NCBI GenBank assembly: GCA_023418705.1
Contig: JAEZYZ010000001.1
Coordinates: forward strand, 1-12,588
Length of the DNA stretch: 12,588 bases
From: Pseudomonadota bacterium
GTDB taxonomy: Bacteria > Myxococcota_A > Polyangia > Polyangiales > Polyangiaceae
Direction of reading: 5' to 3'
The position numbers and the translations under genes are program-made. This document shows positions 5,872-12,588 of the stretch, in pieces. Positions within the stretch are counted from its first letter, which is position 1. The number at the start of each line of letters is the position of its first letter. The notes under the pieces were generated by a model that saw only the letters and a program-made list of their open reading frames with translations, did not search any database and had not been told where the DNA came from.

Positions 5872-6936
5872 ATGGCGTTGACCGTGCTTCAGGTCGCCTA
5901 CCCGTTTGCTCCTGTCACGCCGGACGCGGTGGGCGGGGCCGAGCAAGTGCTGTCCATGATCGACAGGGGCCTTCGGGCGCGCGGGCACCGTTCGCTCGTG
6001 GTGGCCTGTCAGGGATCGAAGGTCGCCGGCCGCTTGATCGCGGGGCCCGCCGTCCCGGAGCGCGTCGACGGAGCTGCCCGCGAGCGGGTCTGGCAGGAGT
6101 ACCGGCAGCGCATCGCGGCCAGCTTGCTCGAATGGCGCGTCGACGTGGCGCACTTTCACGGCCTCGACTTCTTCGAATACCTGCCCGCGGCGGCCGTCCC
6201 GACGCTGGTGACCCTGCACCTGCCGATCGCCTGGTACCCCCCGGATGCAGTACGCCCGGAGCCCCCGGTGCACGTGCAGTGCGTCTCGGCGTTCCAGCGC
6301 GGCACCTGCCCACCGGACGTGCCGGTCCGCGCGGTGATCGAGAACGGCGTCGATCTCGATGCGCTGCGCCCGTGCCCTGACGTGAAAGGAGACTACTTCC
6401 TGGCGCTCGGTCGCATCTGCCCGGAGAAGGGCTATGAGATCGCTTTGGACGCGGCCAAGGCCGCTGGCATAGCGCTCATCATCGCGGGAGAAACGTTCCC
6501 GTACCCCGAACACCAGCGCTACCTGGAGGCGCAAATCCGTCCCCGCCTGGACGCTCGGCGCCGGCTGATCGGACCGGTAGGCGGCCCGACGAAGCGAGGG
6601 TTGCTCGCGCGCGCCCGCGCGCTGGTCGTCCCGAGCCAGGTGGCGGAGACCAGCAGCCTGGTCGCCCGCGAAGCCCTGGCATCGGGCACTCCGGTCATCG
6701 CCTTCCGGCGCGGCGCGCTTTGCGACGTCGTCGAGCCTGGCCGGACAGGGGTGCTGGTCGATGATGCGTCCGAGCTGCCGCGCGCCTTCCAAGACGCCGC
6801 GCGCCTGGACCCGATGGCTTGCCGGCGGGCGGCGCTCTCGCGCTTCGACGCTCGCGTCATGCTGGACCGATACGTGGCGCTCTATCACGCCCTGGTGCGG
6901 GAAGCCGTAAGCGGCGTCGAGCGGCGCGCGAGCTGA
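5872..6936 (+). CDS. GT4-type glycosyltransferase
   Basis: A 354-residue protein from ATG 5872, with GAGG at 5862-5865 as ribosome binding site, to TGA 6934-6936. It has the two-Rossmann layout of GT-B enzymes: the N-terminal loop VGGAEQ at 20-25, VAHFHGLDFFEY near 92-103, the linker IENGVDLDALRP, then FLALGRICPEKGYE near 176-189 opening the donor-binding domain. The catalytic EX7E motif is E259TSSLVARE267 followed by ALASGTPVIAF, typical of retaining family 4 enzymes that use NDP-sugars. There is no membrane segment, so it probably works at the cytosolic membrane face on a lipid-linked glycan or a small acceptor. The next gene follows within 2-11 bases, so the two form an operon. Donor and acceptor are unknown. 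Confidence 0.92.
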   Translation: MALTVLQVAYPFAPVTPDAVGGAEQVLSMIDRGLRARGHRSLVVACQGSKVAGRLIAGPAVPERVDGAARERVWQEYRQRIAASLLEWRVDVAHFHGLDFFEYLPAAAVPTLVTLHLPIAWYPPDAVRPEPPVHVQCVSAFQRGTCPPDVPVRAVIENGVDLDALRPCPDVKGDYFLALGRICPEKGYEIALDAAKAAGIALIIAGETFPYPEHQRYLEAQIRPRLDARRRLIGPVGGPTKRGLLARARALVVPSQVAETSSLVAREALASGTPVIAFRRGALCDVVEPGRTGVLVDDASELPRAFQDAARLDPMACRRAALSRFDARVMLDRYVALYHALVREAVSGVERRAS

Positions 6937-6947
6937 AAGTGACGCTG

Positions 6948-7964
6948 ATGTGTGAGCTCTTGGTGTGGGACTCGATCGCAGCGCTGCGAGCCAACTCGGC
7001 CGCCTGGTGGGAGCTCTGGCGCCGCGATCCGCGCGCGACGCCGTTTCAATCACCGGTGTGGGTGATCCCCTGGGCCGAGCAGTTCGCGTCCCGCTCGAGC
7101 CTGCACGTGTTGGCGGCGGTGTGCGAGCAGCGGCTCGTGGCCCTGCTCCCGCTGTTCTTCTATGACGGCCCGGCCGGGCGCACCGGGGCGCTGCTCGGGG
7201 CTGGCATCAGCGACTACCTCGACGTGCTGGTGGCGCCGGGCGCACCCTCGAAGGCCGTGGCTGGGATCTGGGAGCGGGTCCTCGAGCTGGCCGAGCACGC
7301 GCGCCTGGATTGGACGGATCTGCCGGGGGGGTCCCCGCTCATCGCGTTCGCGGACGGGGTGCCAAGGCCGCACGGCGTCTGCCCGCGCCGCCTCCTCCCG
7401 GAGAGCAACCAGGACTTCGGCGCGAGCCTGCCCAAATGGCTCTGGCGCAACGTGCGCCAAGGCGAGGCACGCCTTCGGCGAGCCGGGGGGAGGCTGCGGC
7501 GATCGGTCCGAACGACGCTGGCACGCGATCTCGAGGCGCTGTTCGAGCTCCACGGGGCAGAGTGGCGAGCGCGGGGAACCCCTGGAGTGCTGGCTTCGGC
7601 CGAGGTGCGCGCCTTTCATCGGCGGGCCGCCGAGAGCCTGCTCGAGCGGGGCGTGCTGCGCCTGCAGGTCGCCGAGCTCGACGGCCGACCGATCGGCGTG
7701 CTGCTCACCCTGGACTCTCGGGACACCAGCTGCATCTACACGTCGGGGTTCGATCCGGCGCACGCGCGGCTGAACCTCGGGAGCGTGTTGATAGCGAGCG
7801 CGGCCGAGGACGCGATCGCTCGAGGCAAACGCTGGCTCGACTTTCTGCGCGGCGCGGAGCGCTACAAGTATCACTGGGGGGCGCAGGATCGGCGGATCTT
7901 CCGCCTAGAGCAGCGGTCCGTCTCGAATCGGGCCGCTCCGCTCGCCTGCCACGCGCAGCGATGA
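6948..7964 (+). CDS. BioF2/CelD-like acyltransferase (GNAT superfamily, Acetyltransf_6 type)
   Basis: A 338-residue protein from ATG 6948 to TGA 7962-7964; GTG 6939, three codons earlier and only two bases after the GT4 stop, is an equally possible start, since neither has a strong ribosome binding site. The N-terminal WWELWRRDPRATPFQSPVWVIPWAEQF is typical of the CelD/BcsL-like group linked to exopolysaccharide genes. The C-terminal half has the acyltransferase core: VAELDGRPIGVLLTL, YTSGFDPAHARLNLGSVLIASA, and LDFLRGAERYKYHW near 297-310. Members of this superfamily are thought to acylate sugars or aminoacylate glycan precursors. No membrane segment is seen. Close coupling with the GT4 gene suggests that it modifies the same glycan. 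The acyl donor and acceptor cannot be told. Confidence 0.85.
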   Translation: MCELLVWDSIAALRANSAAWWELWRRDPRATPFQSPVWVIPWAEQFASRSSLHVLAAVCEQRLVALLPLFFYDGPAGRTGALLGAGISDYLDVLVAPGAPSKAVAGIWERVLELAEHARLDWTDLPGGSPLIAFADGVPRPHGVCPRRLLPESNQDFGASLPKWLWRNVRQGEARLRRAGGRLRRSVRTTLARDLEALFELHGAEWRARGTPGVLASAEVRAFHRRAAESLLERGVLRLQVAELDGRPIGVLLTLDSRDTSCIYTSGFDPAHARLNLGSVLIASAAEDAIARGKRWLDFLRGAERYKYHWGAQDRRIFRLEQRSVSNRAAPLACHAQR

Positions 7965-7974
7965 GGCGCGCCCC

Positions 7975-8499
7975 TCAACAATCGAGACACGTCCACTCGA
8001 CGATGCCGCTGCCGGAGCCGAAGCGCTGCATCGTGTACTTTTCGATGTCGATGAGGAAGCCGGTCTGCGCGCTGTTCCGGGTACAGCAACCGTCGCAGTC
8101 GCTGTCGGCGCACATGTCGTAGACGACCACGTCGATCTCTCGGGTTCCCTGTCGCAGGCGAAGGGTCTTGAGGCGATAGGTGGGGAAGTCGTCGGAGTGT
8201 ACCGCGGCGATGTTGTTCTCCTGCACCCAGCTCTCGGGCTGCACGCCATCGAGCGCGGCGAACTGCCCGGCCCACATGCAGCCGTTGTACTCGATGCACT
8301 CGGCGCTGTTCGGGTCGGGGTAAGACTCGTAGTGGGTGAGGTTGGCCCGGCGCCACTCGCCGCCCGCGCCGGCGGCGCCGGTAGGATCGTTGGTGTTCGC
8401 GCGGTTCGAGCTCCCGGCGTCGCAGGCTCCGAGCAGGGCGCCAGCGACGGCGAGCGGGACGAAACGGGCGCGGGTACAACGTCGGATCGGCGGCATCAT
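7975..8499 (-). CDS. Lipoprotein with probable double-psi beta-barrel (expansin/barwin-like) domain
   Basis: A 174-residue protein from ATG 8499, preceded by GGAGG (8510-8506) with 6-base spacing, to TGA 7977-7975. The N-terminus has Arg residues, a hydrophobic stretch and a lipobox LGAC with Cys26, then a Ser/Asn/Gly linker to about residue 48. Asp follows the lipid-bearing Cys, which in E. coli means inner-membrane retention; the rule may not hold here. The rest (THYESYP, CIEYNGCMWAGQF, VVVYDMCADSDCDGCC, GFLIDIEKYTMQRFG, GIVEWTCLDC) resembles the beta-barrel domain of expansins and barwins, with VVVYDMC and FLIDIE in the places of the conserved D-x-C and ID segments. Eight cysteines lie in the domain. 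It could bind or loosen a polysaccharide, or could simply be structural. The domain assignment is moderate; the lipoprotein call is strong. Confidence 0.75.
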   Translation of the reverse strand: MMPPIRRCTRARFVPLAVAGALLGACDAGSSNRANTNDPTGAAGAGGEWRRANLTHYESYPDPNSAECIEYNGCMWAGQFAALDGVQPESWVQENNIAAVHSDDFPTYRLKTLRLRQGTREIDVVVYDMCADSDCDGCCTRNSAQTGFLIDIEKYTMQRFGSGSGIVEWTCLDC

Positions 8500-8638
8500 C
8501 GAGAGCCTCCAAGATACTCGGCATCGGTGCGCGTTGGCCCGCAATTTTCGCGCACGGGTGCCACCGGCGAGCCCGAACGCGGGTCGTCCTACCTTTTCGC
8601 ACTTGACCCTACGGCGCCGCCCTTGAATACCTGAGGAG
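8500..8638. promoter_or_regulatory. Divergent promoter region for two exported proteins
   Basis: The 139 bp gap separates divergent starts. On the plus strand TTGACC (8603-8608) is a fair -35, followed after 16 bases by GAATAC (8625-8630), a poor -10. Taken literally, this would start transcription at about the ATG and give a leaderless message. No clear promoter is seen for the minus strand. Confidence 0.25.
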
Positions 8639-9085
8639 ATGCCTCGGGCGCTCGCGATCGATACCGCTGCCGTTCGATGGCGGCGCTGGCGCACGGCGTG
8701 CTTTTCCGTCTGCCTCTTGCCGGCGCTCGGGAGCGGGTGCGCCCTCGAGATCGAGCACGGCGAGCCGCTCGCCACGCGGGTCGCGGACGATGAGCCTGCG
8801 ACCCGCTCCCAGGCCTTACCCGAAGAGGCCCGCCACTGCCCGGCCGCTTGCGCGCGGCTCGCCGAGGCTGGATGCGCTGATTTCGCCTCGCTCGAGGGAT
8901 GCCTCGACGTCTGCCCGCTCGCGACGCTCATCATCCCGCGCGCCTGCCGCTCGCTCGTGGATCCCTACTTCGAGTGCCGCGCGAACGCGCGCGTGCGCTG
9001 CGATGCGAGCGGAGCGCCCGTCGTCGACGGCTGCCAGGCCGTCGCGGACGAGCTCGACGCCTGCGCCGCGAACGCGCCCATCTGA
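8639..9085 (+). CDS. Cys-rich secreted protein of unknown function
   Basis: A 148-residue protein from ATG 8639 to TGA 9083-9085. GAGGAG abuts the ATG with no spacing, so the true start or mode of initiation is uncertain; an in-frame stop at 8624 excludes a longer form. The N-terminus has several Arg and a hydrophobic run ACFSVCLLPALGSGC. GSGC is not a canonical lipobox, so it may be either a lipoprotein or a cleaved secreted protein. After an acidic spacer, residues 67-142 hold ten cysteines in the pattern CxxxC, C, CxxxC, C, C, C, C, C, enough for five disulfides. I do not recognise a named family; small extracytoplasmic proteins of this kind, often next to lipoproteins, are common in myxobacteria. 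It is divergent from the expansin-like lipoprotein gene. Confidence 0.7.
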   Translation: MPRALAIDTAAVRWRRWRTACFSVCLLPALGSGCALEIEHGEPLATRVADDEPATRSQALPEEARHCPAACARLAEAGCADFASLEGCLDVCPLATLIIPRACRSLVDPYFECRANARVRCDASGAPVVDGCQAVADELDACAANAPI

Positions 9086-9097
9086 AGCCCGCGCTCA

Positions 9098-9129
9098 CTG
9101 GGCACTTGTGCCAGAGTGTGCCAGCTGGC
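9098..9129. promoter_or_regulatory. Candidate enhancer site for a sigma-54 activator
   Basis: Two GTGCCAG copies (9108-9114 and 9118-9124) are set exactly 10 bases apart. The first completes the inverted repeat GGCAC TT GTGCC (9101-9112); the second lies within the perfect palindrome GCCAGCTGGC (9120-9129). The cluster is about 110-135 bases upstream of the start point predicted from the -24/-12 box, a usual distance for activator sites. Confidence 0.4.
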
Positions 9130-9208
9130 GCTCGGTGCGCCGCACCGGGGCGTCGTAGGTGCCCTCGATCGCAGGGGATTCTCGCTGGTTCCGTGGTGGC
9201 ACGGAGCC

Positions 9209-9224
9209 AGGCACAGTCCTTGCT
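9209..9224 (+). promoter_or_regulatory. Sigma-54 (-24/-12) promoter candidate
   Basis: AGGCACAGTCCTTGCT matches the consensus TGGCACRNNNNTTGCW at every defined position except the first base. The invariant GG (9210-9211) and GC (9222-9223) are exactly 10 bases apart. The predicted start near 9235 gives a leader of about 32 bases before the ATG at 9267, with a ribosome binding site at 9257-9260. Myxobacteria use many sigma-54 activators, but no activator gene is in this window. Confidence 0.6.
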
Positions 9225-9266
9225 GAGCGGGAGCGGGGCCTCTGCCTGAGGTCCACGGAGCAACTC

Positions 9267-12200
9267 ATGGTCTCTTCACGTCATGGTGTTTTCAAGCTCT
9301 TCACGCTCGTCGCCGCGTTGAGCGCCTGCAGCGGATCCAACGACCCCGGCAGCGAGCCCCAGCCGGGAGACTTCATCTCGGATCACCCGGAGGTCGGGAG
9401 CTCGTCGCTGGACAACGGCGCCGGCTCGGGGTCGGGCGGCACGACCGCTGGCACTGGCGGCAGCGGCGGGGATCCCACCGGAGCCCCGACCGAGGACGGC
9501 GATCCGGCGCGCGCGATCGCCGAGGCGGACATCATCCAGCTGGAAGGCGATCGGCTGTATGCGCTCAGCCGCTACGGCGGGCTCAGCGTCATCGATGTCT
9601 CGAACCCGAGCGACCTCGAGCTCCGCGGCCGCTTCAAGTCCGAGGCGGAGCCGTTCGAGATGTACCTCCGCGGCGACCTGGTGCTTGGGTTGTTCAACGC
9701 CTGGGGCCGCTACACGCGGACCGCCGAAGGGGCCTGGCAGTGGGTGCAGACGAGCGAAGTGGTGGCGCTCGACGTCTCCGACCCGGCCAACATCGTCAGC
9801 GTCGGCCAGTTCTCCGTCCCGGGCTACATCTCCGACTCGAGGATCGTCGGTGACGTCCTGTACGTGGTGACCTACCAAAACGGCTCCTGCTGGGACTGCG
9901 CGGCCGCCTCTCCACAGACCGTCGTCGTGAGCATCGACCTCGCCGATCCGACGGCGATCCGCAAGGTGGACGAGCTCGCCTTCGAAGACACTCAGGACGA
10001 GCGGGGCTGGGGCCGCCGCAGCATCAGCGTGACCGCCGAGCGGATGTACGTCTCGGGTCGGACCTGGCGAACGGACGGCAGCACGGCGTCCACGATCCAG
10101 GTCGTCGACATCTCCGATCCGAGCGGCGACCTGATCCTGGGCGCCAGCGTCGAGGCGGAGGGACAGATCAGCAGCCGCTGGCAGATGGATGAGCTCGATG
10201 GGGTGCTGCGCGTGATCAGTCAGCCATGGGATTGGGCCCTCGACACGCCCCCGAGCGTGCAGACGTTCACCGTCGCCTCGAGTCAAAGCCTGACGCCCCT
10301 CGGGAGCACGTCCTTGGTGCTGCCGCGCCCCGAGCAGCTGCAGAGCGTGCGCTTCGACGGCGATCGCGCGTACGCCATCACCTTCGAGCGCACCGACCCG
10401 CTGTTCACGATCGACCTGAGCGACCCGGCGAACCCCGCGCAACGCGGTGAGCTCGAGATCCCCGGTTGGGTCCACCACATGGAGCCCCGGGGAGATCGGC
10501 TGCTCGGCCTCGGTTTCGACCCTGGCAACACCGCTGGGGGTCTGCACGTCAGCATCTTCGACGTCTCGGATCTGGCGGCTCCGACGATGCTCGACCGCGT
10601 CAACTTCGGCGGCGACTGGGTAGGCCTCGCGGAGGACCAGGACCGGATCCACAAAGCCTTCCGGATCCTCGACGACCAAGGCCTGATCCTGGTGCCGTAC
10701 AGCGGCTGGAGCTCCGTCGACGGCCAGAGCTCGTGCGGCGGCAACTACCAGAGCGGCGTCCAGCTCATCGATTTCACGCTGGACGACCTGGCGCTGCGCG
10801 GTGCCGTCGAATCCAGGGGGGAAGCTCGGCGGGCCTTCTTGCATCGAGAGCGCCTGTTCACGGTCTCCGACGACCGCGTGCAGACGTTCGACATCGCCGA
10901 CAAGGATACCCCGAAGGCGCTCGACCACCTCGCGTTGGCGCGCCTGGTGTCGAGCACCGTGGTGAGCGGCGACCAGCTCGTGCGGCTCGGCGCCGACTGG
11001 TGGACGAACTCCGCCCAGATCGACGTGGCGCCCCTGTCGCGCGCCAACGATCCTGCCTCCGACGGCGCGCTGGACCTGTCGAGCGCGCTCGGCTTGACGT
11101 GTTCCAGCAATTTCTACGACGCGCAGATGTTCGCGCACGGAAGCTTCGTCTACGTCGTGTATCACGCCTACCACTATGACAGCGGCGGCAAGGAGGCATC
11201 CGCCGTCGCGGTCATCGACATGGCGGACCCCGCCGCGCCCAAGCTGGTCTCGAACACGTCGCTCGAGTTCGTGGCCACGGGGTGGTACGGCTACGACGCC
11301 GTCGTCAGCGCCGGCGAGCGGGTGGTGCAGGTGGGCAGCTCATTGGTCTTGCTGCGCAGCGAGTTCCTCTACGATGACCAGGGCAACCTGGCGAACCACC
11401 GCGGGTGGATCGAGGTCATCGATCTCTCGGAGCCGGAGAGCCCGCACACGGCGCAACTGGAGCTCGCGCAGGCCTCCGGTTTGACGGGGCTGTTCGCCGA
11501 CGGCGATGCCGTCCTGACGAGCCACTTCGAGCCGTTGTCCGACGGCACCGGCCGCGTCCGCTTCTTCATCGATCGCGTCGACCTCTCGAACCCGCGCGCT
11601 CCGAAGCTGACCGACAAGGTGAACGTGCCCGGGTCGCTTTTTGCTTGGGATGCCGCCCGCGACAAGGCCATCACCGTCGACTACAAGACGCGCGTGGTGC
11701 AAGACGTGTCGCAGGACGAGTGCTACGCGCGCGCCGGCTACGCGGGGGTGGCGTGGATCCCGAACGACACCAGCGAGGCGGCGCTCACGGGGACCTGCAC
11801 CATGACCCTCTACAGTCTGCGCCTGCTCTCGGTGCAGGGCTCGGGCGCCACGCTGCTCGATACCTGGGAGGTCCCGGAAGAGTGGCGCCTCGGCCCGGCC
11901 GAGCTCGGTGACGATCGGCTGTTTTTGCCGCTCTACCCGCGGAAAGGCGGCTACTTCACGGACTGCTACGGCTGCGGCTCGAGGTCCGTCATCCCGCTCT
12001 TGGTCGTGGGCGGCATCGAGGACGGCGCGCTCGTCACCAGCACCTTCGACGCTTCGGACGACTCGCCCTACGGCGGCTACGTCGGTCAGGTCGTGGCTTT
12101 TGGCCAGCGTGTCGCCTACGTCAACGGGATGGGCGACGGTGTCGTGATCGCCGACACGAGCGACGCCAAGAAACCAGCCTACGTCCGCACCGTCCCCGTC

Positions 12201-12293
12201 GACGGCTACATTAGGCAGCTGCACGGCCACGGCGATCTCGCCATCGTGTCGAGCGGCTACGACGGAGTGCAGCTCATCGACGTCGCAGAGTGA
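9267..12293 (+). CDS. Large beta-propeller lipoprotein with LVIVD-type repeats
   Basis: A 1008-residue protein from ATG 9267, with GGAG at 9257-9260 and 6-base spacing, to TGA 12291-12293; the open frame extends upstream to 9159, but the lipoprotein signal starts here. MVSSRHGVFKLFTLVAALSAC ends in the lipobox LSAC (Cys21). A Gly/Ser/Thr linker runs to about residue 80. The rest is built of repeated beta blades with a hallmark I/V-D-x-S/A-D/N-P motif: IDVSNPSD, LDVSDPAN, IDLADPTA, VDISDPSG, IDLSDPAN, FDVSDLAA, FDIADKDT, IDMADPAA, IDLSEPES and VDLSNPRA. This matches the Beta_propel/LVIVD groups of secreted proteins, whose biochemical role is unknown. Two CxxC pairs, CWDC (208-211) and CYGC (900-903), are probably disulfides. 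It is likely exposed at the cell surface as a binding or structural protein, and a sigma-54 promoter candidate precedes it. Confidence 0.88.
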   Translation: MVSSRHGVFKLFTLVAALSACSGSNDPGSEPQPGDFISDHPEVGSSSLDNGAGSGSGGTTAGTGGSGGDPTGAPTEDGDPARAIAEADIIQLEGDRLYALSRYGGLSVIDVSNPSDLELRGRFKSEAEPFEMYLRGDLVLGLFNAWGRYTRTAEGAWQWVQTSEVVALDVSDPANIVSVGQFSVPGYISDSRIVGDVLYVVTYQNGSCWDCAAASPQTVVVSIDLADPTAIRKVDELAFEDTQDERGWGRRSISVTAERMYVSGRTWRTDGSTASTIQVVDISDPSGDLILGASVEAEGQISSRWQMDELDGVLRVISQPWDWALDTPPSVQTFTVASSQSLTPLGSTSLVLPRPEQLQSVRFDGDRAYAITFERTDPLFTIDLSDPANPAQRGELEIPGWVHHMEPRGDRLLGLGFDPGNTAGGLHVSIFDVSDLAAPTMLDRVNFGGDWVGLAEDQDRIHKAFRILDDQGLILVPYSGWSSVDGQSSCGGNYQSGVQLIDFTLDDLALRGAVESRGEARRAFLHRERLFTVSDDRVQTFDIADKDTPKALDHLALARLVSSTVVSGDQLVRLGADWWTNSAQIDVAPLSRANDPASDGALDLSSALGLTCSSNFYDAQMFAHGSFVYVVYHAYHYDSGGKEASAVAVIDMADPAAPKLVSNTSLEFVATGWYGYDAVVSAGERVVQVGSSLVLLRSEFLYDDQGNLANHRGWIEVIDLSEPESPHTAQLELAQASGLTGLFADGDAVLTSHFEPLSDGTGRVRFFIDRVDLSNPRAPKLTDKVNVPGSLFAWDAARDKAITVDYKTRVVQDVSQDECYARAGYAGVAWIPNDTSEAALTGTCTMTLYSLRLLSVQGSGATLLDTWEVPEEWRLGPAELGDDRLFLPLYPRKGGYFTDCYGCGSRSVIPLLVVGGIEDGALVTSTFDASDDSPYGGYVGQVVAFGQRVAYVNGMGDGVVIADTSDAKKPAYVRTVPVDGYIRQLHGHGDLAIVSSGYDGVQLIDVAE

Positions 12294-12298
12294 CGCCC

Positions 12299-12320
12299 GG
12301 GGGGGGGTGACGCCCCCCCG
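12299..12320. terminator. G-run/C-run hairpin between convergent genes, likely bidirectional terminator
   Basis: GGGGGGG (12301-12307) pairs with CCCCCCC (12313-12319) around TGACG, preceded by two more G. It fills the 38-base gap between two convergent stop codons. There is no T-tract, so it may act as a barrier or an RNA-end protector rather than a classical intrinsic terminator. Confidence 0.55.
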
Positions 12321-12331
12321 CGGGATAGCCC

Positions 12332-12588
12332 TCAGGCGGCGCGGCCGCGCTCGCGGCGGCGCCGCCGGGCCAGACCGGTGAGGGCGATCGCGCTCAGCAG
12401 CAGCGCGAGCGGCGCGGAGGTTCCCCGCGCCGGAGCGCGGTGTGCGCAGATGCCGCCGCCCAGCACGACGAGACCCTCTTCCGCGTCGGGGGTACCGCCC
12501 GCCACGCCCGAGCCTCCGCTGCCGACCGTGCCTCCGCTACCTCCGGAGCCGCCGGTCGCCGCGCCGCCGCCCGTGCTCGGGCCACCCG
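12332..12588 (-). CDS. C-terminal end of a surface protein with MYXO-CTERM-like tail, truncated by the window edge
   Basis: The minus-strand frame is open from the window edge (first full codon at 12586) to TGA at 12334-12332, giving 84 residues and no start. The upstream 37 or so residues are a Gly/Ser/Thr linker (GGSGGSGGT, GSGGSG). The tail reads GGGICAHRAPARGTS, then the hydrophobic run APLALLLSAIALTGL, then ARRRRRERGRAA. This Cys, membrane helix and Arg-cluster order is the layout of MYXO-CTERM sorting signals, which are thought to direct processing and anchoring at the myxobacterial cell surface. The consensus usually has a GC or CSC motif; here a single ICA is a weaker form. What the main domain does is outside the window. 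Other frames here look like shadows. Confidence 0.72.
   Translation of the reverse strand, partial: GGPSTGGGAATGGSGGSGGTVGSGGSGVAGGTPDAEEGLVVLGGGICAHRAPARGTSAPLALLLSAIALTGLARRRRRERGRAA

Noticed and set aside
9108..9128. A second sigma-54 box on the minus strand at TGGCACACTCTGGCAC
   Set aside because: The GG to GC spacing is one base short of the required 10, and no minus-strand gene follows within reach.
9276..11174. A 632-codon open frame on the minus strand opposite the beta-propeller gene
   Set aside because: It is a stop-free shadow typical of very GC-rich genes; it has no domain-like sequence, while the plus strand has a signal peptide, ribosome binding site and repeated blades.

Overview
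The window is a very GC-rich stretch with features typical of a myxobacterium, probably a member of the Polyangiales (Sorangium-like); this is inferred from style, not from a marker gene. The evidence is the abundance of secreted proteins and lipoproteins with Gly/Ser/Thr-rich linkers at both window edges, a MYXO-CTERM-like C-terminal tail (Cys, membrane helix, Arg run), a small lineage-type Cys-rich secreted protein, an LVIVD-type beta-propeller lipoprotein, and a close match to a sigma-54 promoter.

Layout. 1-1212 (+): 3' part of a secreted PL1 pectate lyase behind a Gly-rich linker. 1264-1716 (-): small SpoIIAA/STAS-like protein. 1717-2116: 400 bp without a gene, holding structured repeat A. 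2117-4637 (+): CgeB-like glycosyltransferase and a sugar-phosphate nucleotidyltransferase that overlap by one base, then a GNAT acetyltransferase with its own strong ribosome binding site. 4637-4743: structured repeat B, a second copy of A in the same orientation. 4838-5638 (-): an unusual protein joining a ComEA-like helix-hairpin-helix to a ferritin-like four-helix domain. 5872-7964 (+): GT4 glycosyltransferase and a BioF2/CelD-type acyltransferase, almost abutting. 7975-8499 (-): lipoprotein with a probable double-psi beta-barrel (expansin-like). 8639-9085 (+): Cys-rich secreted protein. 9209-9224: sigma-54 promoter candidate with enhancer-like repeats about 110-135 bp upstream of its predicted start point. 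9267-12293 (+): large beta-propeller lipoprotein. 12332-12588 (-): C-terminal end of a surface protein with a MYXO-CTERM-like tail.

Function. The four biosynthetic genes (two glycosyltransferases, a nucleotidyltransferase, a BioF2-like acyltransferase), perhaps with the GNAT, look like parts of one glycan or spore/cell-surface polysaccharide modification pathway, interrupted by the oppositely oriented HhH-ferritin gene. The remaining genes are mostly exported: a pectin-degrading enzyme, an expansin-like lipoprotein, and surface proteins of unknown role.

The most novel item is the pair of about 107-129 bp structured repeats A and B. They share an outer inverted repeat, an internal hairpin with a four-base loop and a conserved GGCAAAC block, and they bracket the CgeB-like/nucleotidyltransferase/GNAT block as direct repeats. 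I do not recognise them as a known RNA or mobile element.
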